Assembly: GCA_035772785.1 (NCBI GenBank) | Contig: JAOCPU010000064.1 | Coordinates: forward strand, 1-64,000 | Direction of reading: 5' to 3' | Length of the DNA: 64,000 nt | From: Phlebiopsis flavidoalba | Taxonomy: Eukaryota; Basidiomycota; Agaricomycetes; Polyporales; Phanerochaetaceae | In this document: piece by piece, positions 9,817 to 22,079 of the stretch | Numbering within the stretch: position 1 is the first letter of the stretch | Layout: each line of letters begins with the position of its first letter | The notes under the pieces: generated by a model | The model's database searches: none | Told to the model about the DNA's origin: nothing | What the model saw: only the letters and a program-made list of their open reading frames with translations | Program-made: the position numbers and the translations under genes

Positions 9817-11847
9817 TTGCCGCTTCTTGACCACCGTCCACCATCCGCCGACGACAATGAGCTCCAGCGAGCTCTCTATAACGCCGAGTACGTCAAAGGG
9901 AAAGGCTCGAGCGACACCGCAAAGACCTTGACGAACGAACGCCGTTATTGGCGTCAGGCTCGGGTGTCCACTACGATCCGGAACCTGACGCACCACGACG
10001 GCGGACGACGCCTGCTCGCGAAGCTCTTTCTGTATTCTTGTTCTCGTTCTCAATATGTATTTCTACTCTTCATTCTTGTACTTCTAATCGCCTACTCCTA
10101 TGGGTCACAAGCCTCGGACATCTCCCCGGACGAGCTTATACATCGAGCTCTCGTAACGCGAGGGCCTGACCGCCTGAACGTCCTCAACATCACTTCGGAG
10201 GGCGGCGTTTGGATCAACGTACACGGTAGAGTTGGCCTGGACGCTGGGAGTGTGATAGGCGTTGCTACAGATGACGACGACGACTCTCTGCCTCAAAAGA
10301 CGTATGGAAGTCCGTGGGCCGGTGGGGCATTCACCAGCTGGACCGTATAACTGTCAACCTCACGACAATAAACATCACCACCGAACATGATCAACTCGCC
10401 ACAATATCACTGCCTCCGCTAGAACTCCCGCTCACCGCGGACCCTCCCCCCAGACGAGACCTGGCTAACAAAGGTCTCCGTACCGGTGTATGTTCTTCCG
10501 ACGAACGAAAAGAATATCTCTGCGCTGTGCCCATTTTGTACGAGAGAGTTGGCGAGATGGCACTATGCGAGTGGAAGCACATGTGGGCCGTGCGTCTGTG
10601 CGCGGTGGTCGTCTCGATGGTGGCGGCTGGCGAAGCATGCTTCGCACTATCCGTTCAGATGTGCACAGCAAGGTCAGCATGAAAAGTAAGTGAGCAATCT
10701 GCTGAGACGTCTTTGGCTTCCTGAAGCTTGTTTCTCTAGTCCCACGCCTTCACTGGCCGTCTACCAGCACCAGGACACGTGGACAGCCGCATACCTCCTC
10801 CCTCGGAACTTGTCGCTCTGCAATCGTTCAGAATTGAGTCCAATGACTCTCAGCTTTTGATCTATGCTAACGCGACTGCGATCAACCCTGTACCGGAGAC
10901 CGTTCACTACACGTCCGGACACCTACCTTTCACAATTTCTCTGCCCGCTATCAATGCCACCTCCGAATTCATTCCCATCGCGACCGTGCAGACCGCCCCT
11001 TTCTCCCTCACCCACCCAAATATATCTCTGTCGCTCTCGGGTCATGTGCTACCAATACATGAAAACGCCTCCACCACCGTCTCCACGTTTCTGGCAAATT
11101 ATGTTTCAGCACGAGATTCGGAGGTACGGGTAATTTCCACCCCGTTGTTGCCGGAGCTGTCGGTGAATGCAATATTCCCCGCGCTGCGTCCAAAGCCACA
11201 AAATATGCGAGACGTGACGATCCGAAACATGAAAATTAAAATCGAACGGCGGCGATATACTCGCAAGTGGAATTGTCTACGCACGCATCGTGCTGCCAGC
11301 CACCCAGCTTTCGAGTAGGCCTCAACGTGACCCGTATCCTTCCCGGATGTGCTCATCTTCGACGGGCCCGTGCCCGATGACGGCGCCACGCCACCCTCCT
11401 CCGAAGTCTACGTACCGCCTGAGCCCTCGCTACCCGATCCTCTCCCCCAGCGCGCCTTCGGCCACATCCGCCCAGAGGATTGGGTGCCTTCGACCAGTGT
11501 TTCCGGCCACAGCGAGCGACAGCTCCGGGAGCGCTGTGGACGTCTTCGCTCAGATCGAGGATGTGCCCATCCAGGTTTCTACCGGGGCGCGATCGAGAAT
11601 TCCGGAACTTTGTGGGCAACGGTGTGTTAGCTCGTCTGCGCGCGCAGTTTCACGTGCTGAAAATCAGCGTTCTTAGGTGATATTCAGCTCAAACGGCGCC
11701 GTGGCAGGTGTCAAGGGCGAGGCTGCCGTCACAGTCGGTGTCGAGGGTCTGCCTCTGGAGCATGGAGAGATGGAGCTAGACGGCTTACCATTCAAGGGCT
11801 TGGTGCGGATAGGAAAGAATTCACTACCGGCGTCGCTCTTGAGTTGA
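9817..11847 (+). CDS. Tag1-like single-pass membrane protein with LEA/DUF3712-type domains, frame-broken
   Basis: A cytoplasmic N-terminal part (ELQRALYNAEYVKGKGSSDT) leads to one transmembrane helix (FLLFILVLLIAYSYG, near 10060-10105). A long lumenal part of beta-type repeats follows: LNITSEGGVWINVHGRVGLD, ITVNLTTINITT, then ELVALQSFRIESND and FLANYVSARDSEV. Proline-rich PDPLPQRAFGHIRPEDWVP and a final GVEGLPLEHGEMELDGLPF come before the stop at 11845-11847. The order resembles basidiomycete proteins with DUF3712/LEA-like domains related to yeast Tag1, a vacuolar membrane protein linked to ending autophagy; that link is from memory and moderate. An intron lies near 10685-10740. The frame shifts near 10310, 10455, 10560, 11300 and 11500-11690. 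No in-frame ATG is visible at the left end, so the start is missing or lies in an upstream exon. Confidence 0.55.
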
Positions 11848-12227
11848 TTTTCGAGCATATCTCACATCGCATCATCGAGCGGACTTCTTGTACATACACT
11901 TGTATTTGGCACCACTCCTGGACCGAAGGGACTGACTAAACCTGTCGTTTCAAAGTTTACACCTCGAATCTGCGTGATAATCCGCGTTCAATATGTCCCG
12001 TTCATGCAAATCAGTGGGACAAAAATATAAATAGAGAAAGATCGCGAACTATATAGAATACACTGGACGATAGGATCAACTGTTATGGATACATGCAGAA
12101 CATGGCTCGGCATCGCATTATCGAATACATAAGGCTAGTCCTGGGAAGCAGTCGGTGTCCATGAAGGGATTAGATAGGTCGGATATGACGTCTCATGGTG
12201 AATACAAAGTGAGTCGTTGGGGACCCT
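11848..12227. other. intergenic, converging 3' ends
   Basis: Between the Tag1-like gene (plus) and the Cys-rich small gene (minus). No gene is seen. AT-rich words near 12020-12060 could serve 3' end formation for either gene. Confidence 0.4.
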
Positions 12228-12735
12228 TCACCGGCCGGCTTGGACACAGTGTGGGCAAGATTCGGGAACTTGAGGAGCTGCGGGTGGGGAGATAAATACA
12301 TCGCCTCCGCATAAATGCCCGCTCAGACTCACAATATTGCTCGGACGGCTGTCGGCTGGGAAGATGAACACATGTTGAGCTCCAGCTACTCACAGCAATC
12401 CGCGGGAATGCTTACTATTGCCAACAGTTCTTCTTACAAGTTTGACCGGAGCAGGTGGGGGGATGGTTCGGGCTGAATACGCAGTTGGTGGCGTCGCATT
12501 GAATCTAGGGCAATCATTAGAAATACAATGACGAGGTGTGAAGCAGTGACACGCACAATCTGCTCGGGCTGCGCGTAGGGAATAGTAAGTGGCAGTATGG
12601 TAAGCGGCGCGGGGGATACACACCATGGCGTAGGCATGGCCGCACTTGGTATAGATGTAGCAAACGCTGTCGTGCAAATATTCTAGCTATGTCGAGAAAG
12701 CGAAAATATGGTACTCACTGGCGGCGGAAGCACAT
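12228..12735 (-). CDS. intact 77-residue Cys/His-rich protein, six exons
   Basis: All splice sites are canonical and the frame is unbroken. Exons on the minus strand are 12735-12719, 12666-12624, 12568-12557 (only 12 nt), 12504-12416, 12355-12333 (23 nt) and 12277-12228. They total 234 nt, giving 77 residues and a TGA stop. The protein starts MCFRRHVCYIYTKCGHAYAM and continues PEQIIQCDATNCVFSPNHPP. A Cys cluster (CSGQTCKKNCWQY) and a closing CPHC follow. Nine cysteines and the CGH and CPHC motifs suggest zinc binding. There is no signal peptide or membrane segment. The pattern matches a family of tiny CGH-motif proteins I associate with agaricomycetes, function unknown. It is the only gene in the window I could assemble with no frame break. 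Confidence 0.8.
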
Positions 12736-14163
12736 TATGAATTGTCGTCTAGTGCGTAGGAATTGTTGAAGAGAACGTCGAAATTCGAAGATGCAAAAGT
12801 GTTGAACGAGTTTGAGGTGTGGGGGAGCATAACCGAGCACACTGCCGGCCTTTTATATTCGTACATAGAGCATAAGAGCCGGAGGCATCGCTTAACTTGG
12901 TGTATCATCGAGTGGATTCGATGATCTCGGCATGGGCTACGTAGGTGCTAAGGTCCTCGTCTTGTCTGGCGTCGCACGCCATATCATCGGCGCATACACG
13001 GGTGCGCGGATTTCAACAAATTACGGCGGATCAAACGGGCATTCCAAAGAGCTGAACGAGATCGGTAACAAGCATACAGTAGGGACGTTGATAACAGGAG
13101 TTGAGACTCTTTGGTTAATAGTGAACAGTTGACGAAAACCGTGAGAGTATGTGATTGCATACCATCTACTTCTCTTAGCACAGCAGTGCAGCTTCCGATC
13201 ACATCAAGAAATGGATGTTTGTAGGCGGTATGTTATGTTAAGCAAGGGGTACTTCGGAATACGAGGTTCGGCAAAGCGAAGTCAGCCAGATCGAGTTTCT
13301 GGGTGTACAGCTGGCGGGCTTGGTGGAGAAACAGGTCACAGCTGGGTGGCAGGATCATGGCAACGACCATCTTGCCTAAAGAAATACAAGGTCAAGACCT
13401 CCGACGCAGTGTTAATTCGCGGGCGGTGACAAACAGAGGCTTGCTGGCGCCAGGCACCGCTACTGTTGCCGCGTAGCTCGCAGTACGGAGACCGTACCAG
13501 ACACCATCAACGGTATTAGAATGCGAGAACAAAAGAAAGAGTGGCTAGTACCGTCTAGAGACCGCTGTGACGTTGCGCCCCGAGTCGGTTCCGTGGTGCA
13601 AACAAGTTTCGAAAGGCCCTCTCGGTATAATTCATCTGGCGATTCGCTTGGGTCGCTCTTCTGCTTCTCCACGTCATTCTCGTCTGCGGTGTGTGAATAT
13701 CGGTAGGTAAGTTGAACGCCGATACTCAATGTGTCAAGATGGCCTACTGACGAGGAGCAGAATGGCGACAAACTGATCGAGCGCATCAGACAGTACAGCC
13801 ACTTATTTTGTGGTGAAAATCCACGGAAGTATGCGAACGATTATAAACCCGCGATAGGAGACCCGCAGAACTGGCGGCGAGGGGTCGGAGGAGGAACAGC
13901 ATGTCACTAGATAGACGTAAACTGTAAGAGACATTGAGCAACGCTGAAGAAGCGTGGAAGGATGAGAATTCTAGATTACTGAGCTGACTAGTCTGTTGGA
14001 TCCCGCATTTTTAGCGAACGTCTCCAGTAGCTTGAATGGGCACATTTGAAGTAGATCGTATTCTTCTATGACTAAACACAATGGCGTGGATATGATGAAG
14101 CTACACAGCGTACTCAACTTGCTCAGAGTCACGGGTAAAGATTTGCAGAAAATAGACTGGGTA
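12736..14163. other. no recognisable gene; promoter region of the small Cys-rich gene at its left edge
   Basis: A TATA-like TTTTATATTC occurs near 12850-12860, about 120 bases before the minus-strand start at 12735. Beyond that I see only short frames on both strands without family resemblance or splice structure. Confidence 0.4.
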
Positions 14164-15535
14164 TCATGGTCCATGAACGTTTGAACAGGCGAACGAGGTG
14201 CTGTGATATAAACGCGAGGCGTTCGTATTAGGTTTCTCCTGTTTCTCTGATGATTGCTCCTGGTCTCGAACTGTCTGTTTGACTTTCTCGACCTCTCGTT
14301 GGGCTCGCTCATCTGCCCTGTCATATTCTTCTTCTTTCTCTTTCCATCGGCGTTCATCATAATCCTCCGCGATTCTGGAGATCTCCTTGCGAATGCCTTT
14401 GGTCTCGGTGATGAGATCCGCCCATCGATCAATATCAAACCCGCGCGCCTTGTATAAGGCCTGCCGGCGGGATGAGACTGAACGGTCGAGAACGGAGGAG
14501 TAAGATACTTCGCGACCCTGGTAGAGAAACCTGTGCCAAGTGTCAACAGCAAGCAAACGAACCTGGTCGCCCGCGCTCACCAGAGATAGCCCAGTATCAC
14601 CATCGATAGTCCCGACAAATATGTGACAGGTTCCATAATGTCCCTACAGACGGTGTTAGCGGTGGCATCGGGCGACGTTTCCTCAGCAGGAATCACGTAC
14701 CAGCCGAGGTCCCAGAACGTTAGGCGAGCGACCGCGCCCCAGTAGACGACGAGCATCGCGAGACCGCCGACTGCCATTCTACGAGCTCCGCGATGGGCCT
14801 CCGCGTCACAGTGCCCCTTGAGCGTCTCCATGACCTTGAGCTCCTGTTCGACTGCTTCAAGTCTCCGCCGGAGGAAACGCGTGCGGCCTGCGAATGACGG
14901 CACCTCAATCTGAATGTTCGCCTCCGCGTCGCCATCTTTTCACATGAAGTTCAAACTCGGCTCTCCGAGCTACGTCGCGAATGAAGTCGCCTACGTCGGT
15001 AGACTCGGACCAGGTGAGCCGCCTTCCCTTGGGGGTGGTAGTGATGAAGCTAACGTTGGGTGCTGCCGGTGTCATTTCTGAGATGATCAAGCGGCTAATA
15101 TGAGAAAGCGGCTGCGAAGGATGCAACAGAAAAATCATTGGTGGACCCTCCCATGGCTTCCCCTTTAGCTGAAGTCGATCCATAGGTAATATCAATTTGA
15201 ACAGATGCGAAGAGGTTGGCGATAGCTTCCCTAGAGTCGAGTATCATCAGGACCATAACTTCAATAGTAAAATGACGTGATAGCGGAACGTGCGTACCTT
15301 TGCCTGGGGGCAAGTCGTCGTATCTCTCTGGCGAATCCGCATCATCGCTAGGACTCTCTTTCCACTTGGTGCCCCTGTGGCTCTCGGATAGAAAGCTCGA
15401 ATGCCCGACGTTGATATTCTCCTTCGTTACAGTGGGACCTCGTGAGGTGGACACGAACCGTAGTGAGGAGCATACCCTCACTGAGCTGTGCCCCGAGCCA
15501 ATCCGGGGTGCTACCCGACGAAAGAGAGAAAACAT
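14164..15535 (-). CDS. mitochondrial calcium uniporter pore subunit (MCU)
   Basis: MCU forms the inner-membrane channel that lets calcium into the mitochondrial matrix. Four exons: 15535-15298, 15230-14701, 14643-14581 and 14530-14164, all with GT-AG introns. The product is about 398 residues. A basic N-terminus (MFSLFRRVAPRIGSG) fits a mitochondrial presequence. The matrix domain includes FLLHPSQPLSHISRLI and STDVGDFIRDVARRAEF, followed by a coiled coil (RFLRRRLEAVEQELKVME). The first membrane helix is MLVVYWGAVARLTFWDLGW. The selectivity-filter motif WDIMEPVTY is split by an intron after the second base of Trp and is intact, with the Asp and Glu ring residues present. The second helix is YLSGLSMVILGYLW, and a charged C-terminal coiled coil follows. 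One break: AAAA at 14940-14937 where the frame needs AAA. Everything else is in frame, so I regard the break as probable sequence error and the gene as functional. Confidence 0.92.
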
Positions 15536-17427
15536 AGCAGCACGCCGTCAGAAGCTTCAGATTATTCGGTCTCTTCGTCGTTGCTGGTGTCTTCGGTGTC
15601 CGTTTATCGCAGATGGTTATGGTATACATGACAAAAACCGGGTATGGTGGTGGCTGGGGCTTGCGGTGACGTTGGCCAGGGGTTGTGGAGACCTCGGACG
15701 GGCGCCCATTCATCAGGCGCCCCATTCATCAGGCGCCCATTGAATTTCCCGTTTATTGCTGTTTTCTTCTTCCTTTCCAGCACCGATGCTTTACACTAGC
15801 CTTAACTGCGGCGTAGGAGCTACGTCGCTTGCCGTACCATTGAGCTATGCCTACGATGCACCGCTTGCTGATCCGTACATGCGAAAAAAATCATGGTTGT
15901 ATGTTGACTTCATAATCGCCGAAGACATTCTAGCCATCCGCACGGTTTGCTGAGGCGAGTATCCAACTTGTTTCAGCACTGAAATGACATGGTTCATAAC
16001 AATTCTGCAGGCCTCGCTTTGAACGGAAAGTGGCGCGAGAATATAGAATGGAGCCCATCAAAAGCGCGGACAACGCGTCGTAACTAGCAACGACGTGTCC
16101 CAGTTGATTGTGGAATAGCCTCCTTCATCTCACACTCCAGCGCTCTGAAATCTATGCGTTTCATATGTCGGAAGTTGTCAACAAGCGAGGGGATTCAAGG
16201 AGATACACTCGGCCGCGAAAAGAACTGAGCCGTCATCGCGATATGCTGACCATGTCGATGCTGTGGCCGGAGCTGCGTCCCAAAGTGTGACAACTCTGCT
16301 GCGCTTTGTTGAAGTTGGCCATTTTAAATCATGCTGTAGAGGTTCTCTGATGTAAATTTTTGATATACAAGGAATTATCATGTAGAGCAGCGCCGTCACA
16401 CACCCTACACTATGAAAAGCTGACATCGCCGAAATGCGCGCAAACTACTGGAGGTCATGTGAGCTCGGATTGAGATTTCTGAACTCAGGCGTCTAGACAC
16501 TATCAAGCAGCGAACATGGCGATGTCTGATCCATATGAACGCGTTCACGCGAACGGCCGCGCAATGTCAATTCCTTCTTGTTCACCGGATCCCGCGCAGG
16601 CCGCGCGCAGAAACCGATTTGACACTCTAAGGAAAGGAATTGAAATCAAGCACATCCTGCACTCTCTTGTCGAAGGCGAGTGGTCCAATGGTCTCACGGC
16701 GAAATTCCCACCTAAAGGACTCTCGATGACACCAGGGAGCATCGGGGATTCTGAAGACAGTCGCGCACCAATAGTGCCTGTGACTTTTTCGCAACCGAAC
16801 GATTACTGGTTGGCTAACAATGTTCTCTGGAATCTCAGGCGTCCATAATCACTGGACCAAACCGTATACATCCCCAGATAACAACGGTTTCATAACCTAG
16901 AGTGGCGTATTAAAACGGCTTCTAGTTCTTTTCAAGAGTAATCTTTTGGCAAATAGCGCAGTACGCATGCTTGTTGCAGGTGAGAATCAAAGTTCTCCGG
17001 CCCACACTGCGGGCAGCGCTCAAGGAACTTTCTACAAATAGGACCAAACAACCCCAATTGGGACGCGGGAGTACGTCGACAAGCAGACGCTCACAGGCCA
17101 GCAGGTCATGTTGGCCACAGCGTGCGCAACTCTATCCTCCTTTCTCAAGGCTGGTCAGAATTAGGTACGGGATGGCCTTTCTATCATCGGAAAATGTATT
17201 CCGATGCTCATGATCGCGCCAGGGTAGCTCAAGAACATCAACGGCCCCTCCAAGCCATGTACCTCCAGTGCCAAATCTCCCTTTCGTGGCCGCGGATGAC
17301 GTGCCGAATACATTGAGGTCTTCACACAGGGGTTCCTTGTGAAAGCCGTGGAAGCGTTTATATGCGCAATGTCGGTCAGTGACGGGCTCACACCGCATCG
17401 TCTACCGTCGGATCGTCTCGTTGCAAC
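15536..17427. other. no recognisable gene; one intact 110-codon frame
   Basis: An ATG-started frame at 16516-16848 (plus) is open for 110 residues with a good start context (GAACATGGCG), but it resembles nothing I know and shows no introns. A CGCCCATTCATCAGG-like direct repeat lies near 15702-15740. The remainder up to the first oxygenase gene looks non-coding. Confidence 0.3.
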
Positions 17428-19019
17428 ATGACGGTGACTACCATACCTCCTGTACCGCACTATGAACCGGCGCCCGCAACTAAGGAAGACTGTAGGGGCA
17501 TCTACAGATATAAATGTGAATTAAGACTAATGCCGACACCATTTTTCCAGTAGAATTTGCGGATCTCGCAATCATTGATTTGTCGAAGTATCATACCCCC
17601 GAAGGTCGAGCCGAACTCGTCAATGAGTTACGAGAGGCTCTACGCACTTATGGTTTTTTTCTATGTCATCAACCATGGTATGACAAACGAGCAGGTCAGT
17701 AATGAATGGAATCATTCTTGAACGATCGCATACTGAGAAACGTCGCAGACAAGACGTATATTCGACATTGCAGACGTCCCGTTCTCACAAGTCTCAGATG
17801 AAGAGAAGCAGAAGTATGCTGGCAAAATGAAAGAAGTCGGCACTTATCAGGGGATACAAACTGCGTCAGTACTGGGTAAGCCATGCTGGAATTTCCCTGC
17901 ACGATTCGCGGAATAATAGGCCATTTAGCATGTCAATGGCGGCGTTCGGGACCAAATCGAGAATACAACAACAGTAAGAATCTGTCTTTTGACCGTCTTG
18001 AATTGATTTCAATCGAATCAGTCAACAAACAGTGTAACAACAAGGAGCACCCGGAAGCTCTACGGCCGCTTATGCCAGAGGTCGAAGCTTTCATTAAACA
18101 CAACACACTTCAACATTCTCCACCCCGTTTGCCGGTATGTGTCATGTCAAGTTGGGTCGTGTATGAAATTTGACTCATATCTAGATTATTGGCTAATTAC
18201 ACCTGGAACTTCCGGAGGAAACGATAGTCGATATTCACGGCCACGAGGCCCCCGGTGATACTGGTGTAAGTAACAACTCGAAATTTACTGCCTAATGCTT
18301 ATCATCGCATATTTCGCAGGCGTTTCATGAAATGTAGTGAGCGCGTCGTGTCTTTATGTGTTATGATGGAAACGCTCAGATCCGACGTAGTTATCCACGT
18401 TCTGAGGAAGAGGAGACACAATCCGGCAATGTTCACTGGCTCAAAGGACACACCGGTAAGTGCGGATCGTGCCATAAAGTGCGTTAAGTGCTAACTGTCA
18501 GCCAGACTTTGGGTCTCTCACTCTCCTGTGGTCTCAGCCTGTGTCTGCGCTGCAGATCATGACACCCGAAGGCAAATGGAAATGGGTCAGGACATATCGA
18601 GAATGCTCTCTCGTGGGTGGATCTCTTGGAATGTATAAACTTTGAAATATTCACAAGCGTTTGCATTAGGTCGTTAACTCCGGAGACTCGCTCGAGTTTT
18701 TGTCCGGTGGATATTACAAGCCCACAATCCACCGAGTTGTGCAGCCTCCTTCCGACCAGCGCGGCTACCCTCGTTTGGGAGCTTTCTACTTTGCGGTTCC
18801 AGACGACAACTTCAGGCTCGTGCCCTTCAAGGAGAGCCCTGTAATCCAGCGTGAGGGCATCAAGCGCAGGTTTTTCTCCGATGAGGATGCTCCCACTGCG
18901 GAAGAATACCCGCAAAGGACGTGTCATGCTGCTTACGGGCAGAGCCAGCTGAAGAAGAGCGAGGAGAACGGCGTCGAAGTGGAGTATATGGAAAGGTCCT
19001 CGTGAAGCACTACAATTAA
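17428..19019 (+). CDS. 2-oxoglutarate/Fe(II) oxygenase (isopenicillin-N-synthase-like), copy 1 of 3
   Basis: These soluble enzymes use iron and 2-oxoglutarate, or iron alone, to hydroxylate, desaturate or cyclise small molecules; the substrate here is unknown. The start MTVTTIPPVPHYEPAPATKED is followed by an intron, then LEFADLAIIDLSKY, YVINHGMTNEQ (N-terminal DIOX_N region), RRIFDIADVPFSQVSDEEK and EHPEALRPLMPEVEAF. The catalytic block WLKGHTDFGSLTLLWSQP has its His codon at 18449-18451, and an intron between Thr and Asp of the HxD motif. The third iron ligand and co-substrate Arg fall in GGYYKPTIHRVVQPP. Frame breaks: seven Ts at 17654-17660 (six expected), four Gs at 17850-17853 (three expected), changes near 18590, and a missing G near 18990. 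That last break creates the stop at 19003-19005; the family's usual end VKHYN and stop lie at 19017-19019. Confidence 0.85.
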
Positions 19020-20344
19020 AAGACAGAGCGTACACCAACTCCCACGGAGGACTACGTAAAACATGTAAACTATCTATGTTTGCCCCCGCACGTTTAATGT
19101 CTATAAGCTCCTTGATCCTCGCTCGCTCGCTGTTCCACGAGTTACCCGACAATTAACATCAATCAAAGCCTGTGGCAATCCTCGACTTCAACTTGGTGTT
19201 CGTGTCCCACCAGGAGCTCCGTATAAACTAAAAATTGAAAGGCCAGACGGCAGCTCGTACATTTTCAGGTCTTCTATATTGATTAATTACGGCCATACGG
19301 GGACAATGTCGTTCAGGACAAGGATTGCATCGCCTGTGCAAATTTTCTACCATTCCTTCGCACGCGGCGGTTGATACCACGACAGTATGCGGCGGCTGGG
19401 CACTGCTCCGACGCCTTCGCAAGCGCCGTCGAGCGGCGACGACTACACGCGACTGGCGCGTCTACCCTCTGAAATCGTCTTGCCTCTTCCATGACCGTCA
19501 AGTCTGTTTGAACTAGTATCTGGCCGACACACCGTAGGCGCGGTTCTTCTGCTCTACATAAGCGATACTGGCCTAGGACGCTCGCTTTGAAGATTGACTA
19601 CGGACAGCAATGTGAACGCTCTGAGTTTGCCGTGTGGGCAAGGTAAGTTGCAAGTTTACCGGCGCGAATGCATGTCATATATCGCATGGGCTCGCACGGG
19701 ACGTATCAGAAGGGTCGGGGCGGGCCCTCTGCAAGGTCTGCGTACGTTAGATAGAGGGCGATGTCGTGGTGAGTTTACCGTGGCTCGAAAATCCCCTTTT
19801 GGTGTCTTACGGACTTACGCCTGTCCTGTGACGTGTCACCAAGGAAGGGTCAGAAAACTCCAATGCTGTTGTCCCTCACTCCATGCACAATGATCACAGC
19901 CATGTTGTATTACGTTCTCCATCTCATGGGGCGGCATTGATGGAAATCTTCCTCCTGAAACGATTCCGAATGGATCCTACGCGTCTGCATCCACTTGTGC
20001 TCAGACACGCTCGTTAGAACTGGGCAAGTGTATCGCTGGAAGTACCTATCTGATTCACGCGTATCGATGAACAACGTCTCCCCTATCAAACTCCTGGAGA
20101 AGTGATATTTCTACAAGATTGCATGTGAATGGAGTAGGAAGCGAGGAGCGGGTCTCATGATGTCCAGTCTAGAGTCGCAAAGCATACGCACGGACTGGGA
20201 GTCGGAAGAGGATAGACGGGCCAGTCTGTAGAGCGCAATACCAATGACAACGTTTGGCATATCGTCGCATAAACTCGAAGATATATAGTATCTCAAGCTG
20301 GCCAACCATCACCTTCTGCTTCGTCGCGTACAGGCTAGTCTACC
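19020..20344. other. spacer between oxygenase copies 1 and 2
   Basis: No gene recognised. Open frames are short and Arg/Cys-rich, as expected by chance. A TATA-like ATATATAG near 20280-20288 sits about 60 bases before the start of copy 2 and is a plausible promoter element. Confidence 0.4.
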
Positions 20345-22079
20345 ATGCCCGTGCCAGTCTCCCAAACAATCCCCTCGGTCCCCCATTATGAGCCACCTCC
20401 TGTAACCGCGGAAAACTGTAAGCTAATCACGCGTTCCGACTTCAGGCTTGTGGTTGACTCAATCATAGTGGAGTGGGCTGACCTAGCCGTCATTGACCTC
20501 TCGAAGTTTTCCACCGCCGAGGGCCGCGAAGAGCTATCGGGCCTAGTGCGGGAAGCCATGCGTACTCAAGGCTTCTTCTATGTCATCAACCACGGCCTCA
20601 CTCCCGAGCAGGTAGGCGCCCTAGCTATCCAACTATCCTTCATCTACTGATTCTCTCACGTATATTGGGTCGCAGAAAAAACCGCCTTTTTGATATTGGA
20701 GATGCGGTATTCTCGCAGCCCACTGAAGATGAGAAACGCAGGTATACTGGTAAAAACCGCCGAACTTGGTGGGCCTATCACGGTTACAAACCACGCCAGT
20801 TTGGGTATGTCATGTCATATCACTAGTAAATTGCACGACCATGGCTGACGAACAAACAGCTGGTGGGCGGCGGGCGTCGGGACAAGTTCGAACAACTACA
20901 ATGGTGGTGTGTCTTGTCCTTGTCTCCGGTCAACACCCTTATCAAGCCCCGCGAACAGCCGCTCACATAGAGTCACTTGCAGCGAAACAGACACGTCGAC
21001 GAAAAGGATTATCCTGAGATCCTCTGGGCCTTCTTCTGCCGGAAGTGGATGCCTTTTGCAAGCCACAACCATTTCAATGTTCTCCATCCCTATATCTTAC
21101 GGTGAGTGGCCAGGGTGCAAATAAATTTGAGCTGACAATGCGTTAGTTTGATGGGGGCTCTGGGATTGGGACTACCGAAGACACGCTGGTGAATGTTCAT
21201 AGATGGGATGCACCAAGCAAATCGTGCACCTCCGGTTGGTATTCACAGTCATATAACGAAATTATGCATCTAATTCTTTCTAGTCCGGTTTATGAAATAG
21301 TGAGTCTTCAGCTACCACACTGCAGACTAACGAATAAACATGAGTACGATATTTAAGGATTCCTACAGCTGCCTCGCTCTCGATGACGAGGAGTCAAAAA
21401 CGCAGAACGTATGGCTGAAAGGGCACACCGGTGCCTGTTACACGCCAGACTCCACGCTATCTGAGACGGTTGACCAAACGTTTCCAAGATATTGGCAACG
21501 CATCACTGTACTGTGGTCGCAGCCCATCAGGCGGATTGCAAGTCCTGTCCCCCGGAAGGCAACTGGAGATGGGTAAGACACATTGACAAACGCTGCTTTG
21601 GTATGCCATAGATTTGTTTTTTCGCCATTCATGTCATAGCATCTAGGTTCTGATTTTGATGTAAAAAATAACCAGTGTCATCAACGCGGGCGGATAGGAG
21701 ACTGCATGGAGTTTCTCTCGGGCGGATATTACAAGGCTACTATCCATCGCAGGGGATCATTCTAGCCTCCTAACGACCAAAGAGTGGATACGCTGGCTCG
21801 CCTCGAGAAAGCCTTCTCTACTTCGCCATGCCCGACGGACGGACGTCAAGCGGGTTGTGACCGCCAATTACAGAGCCCGGTTCGCAGAGAGAGGGTATCA
21901 AACGTAGGTTCGAAACGACAACGAGGCTCCCACTGCGGAGGATTAATGGCGAAGAGGAAAAGGACCGTCGCATACGGGACGGTATTAGAGTTGAAGATGA
22001 GAGCGAGGAGAAGACGGAGTCGAGGAGGAAGTATGGTCATTTCACTGGGGTCGTTAGTGGTACAAGCACTACATTGTTA
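20345..22079 (+). CDS. 2-oxoglutarate/Fe(II) oxygenase, copy 2 of 3
   Basis: Same gene structure as copy 1. MPVPVSQTIPSVPHYEPPPV ends in an intron, then EWADLAVIDLSKFSTAEGRE, GFFYVINHGLTPEQ, RLFDIGDAVFSQPTEDEKR and HGYKPRQF. The donor after this needs one more T (TTTGG, expected TTTTGG) near 20803. FASHNHFNVLHP and LPEDTLVNVHRWDAP follow in several frames. WLKGHT (His 21424-21426) is split from DIG by an intron exactly as in copies 1 and 3. The C-terminal half has GDCMEFLSGGYYKATIHR, but frames change every 30-60 bases. The usual VVVKHYN end is decayed near 22065-22079. This copy is the most damaged of the three downstream of the HxD motif. If the breaks are real it is a pseudogene; if they are errors it is a paralogue with its own promoter. 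Confidence 0.78.
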
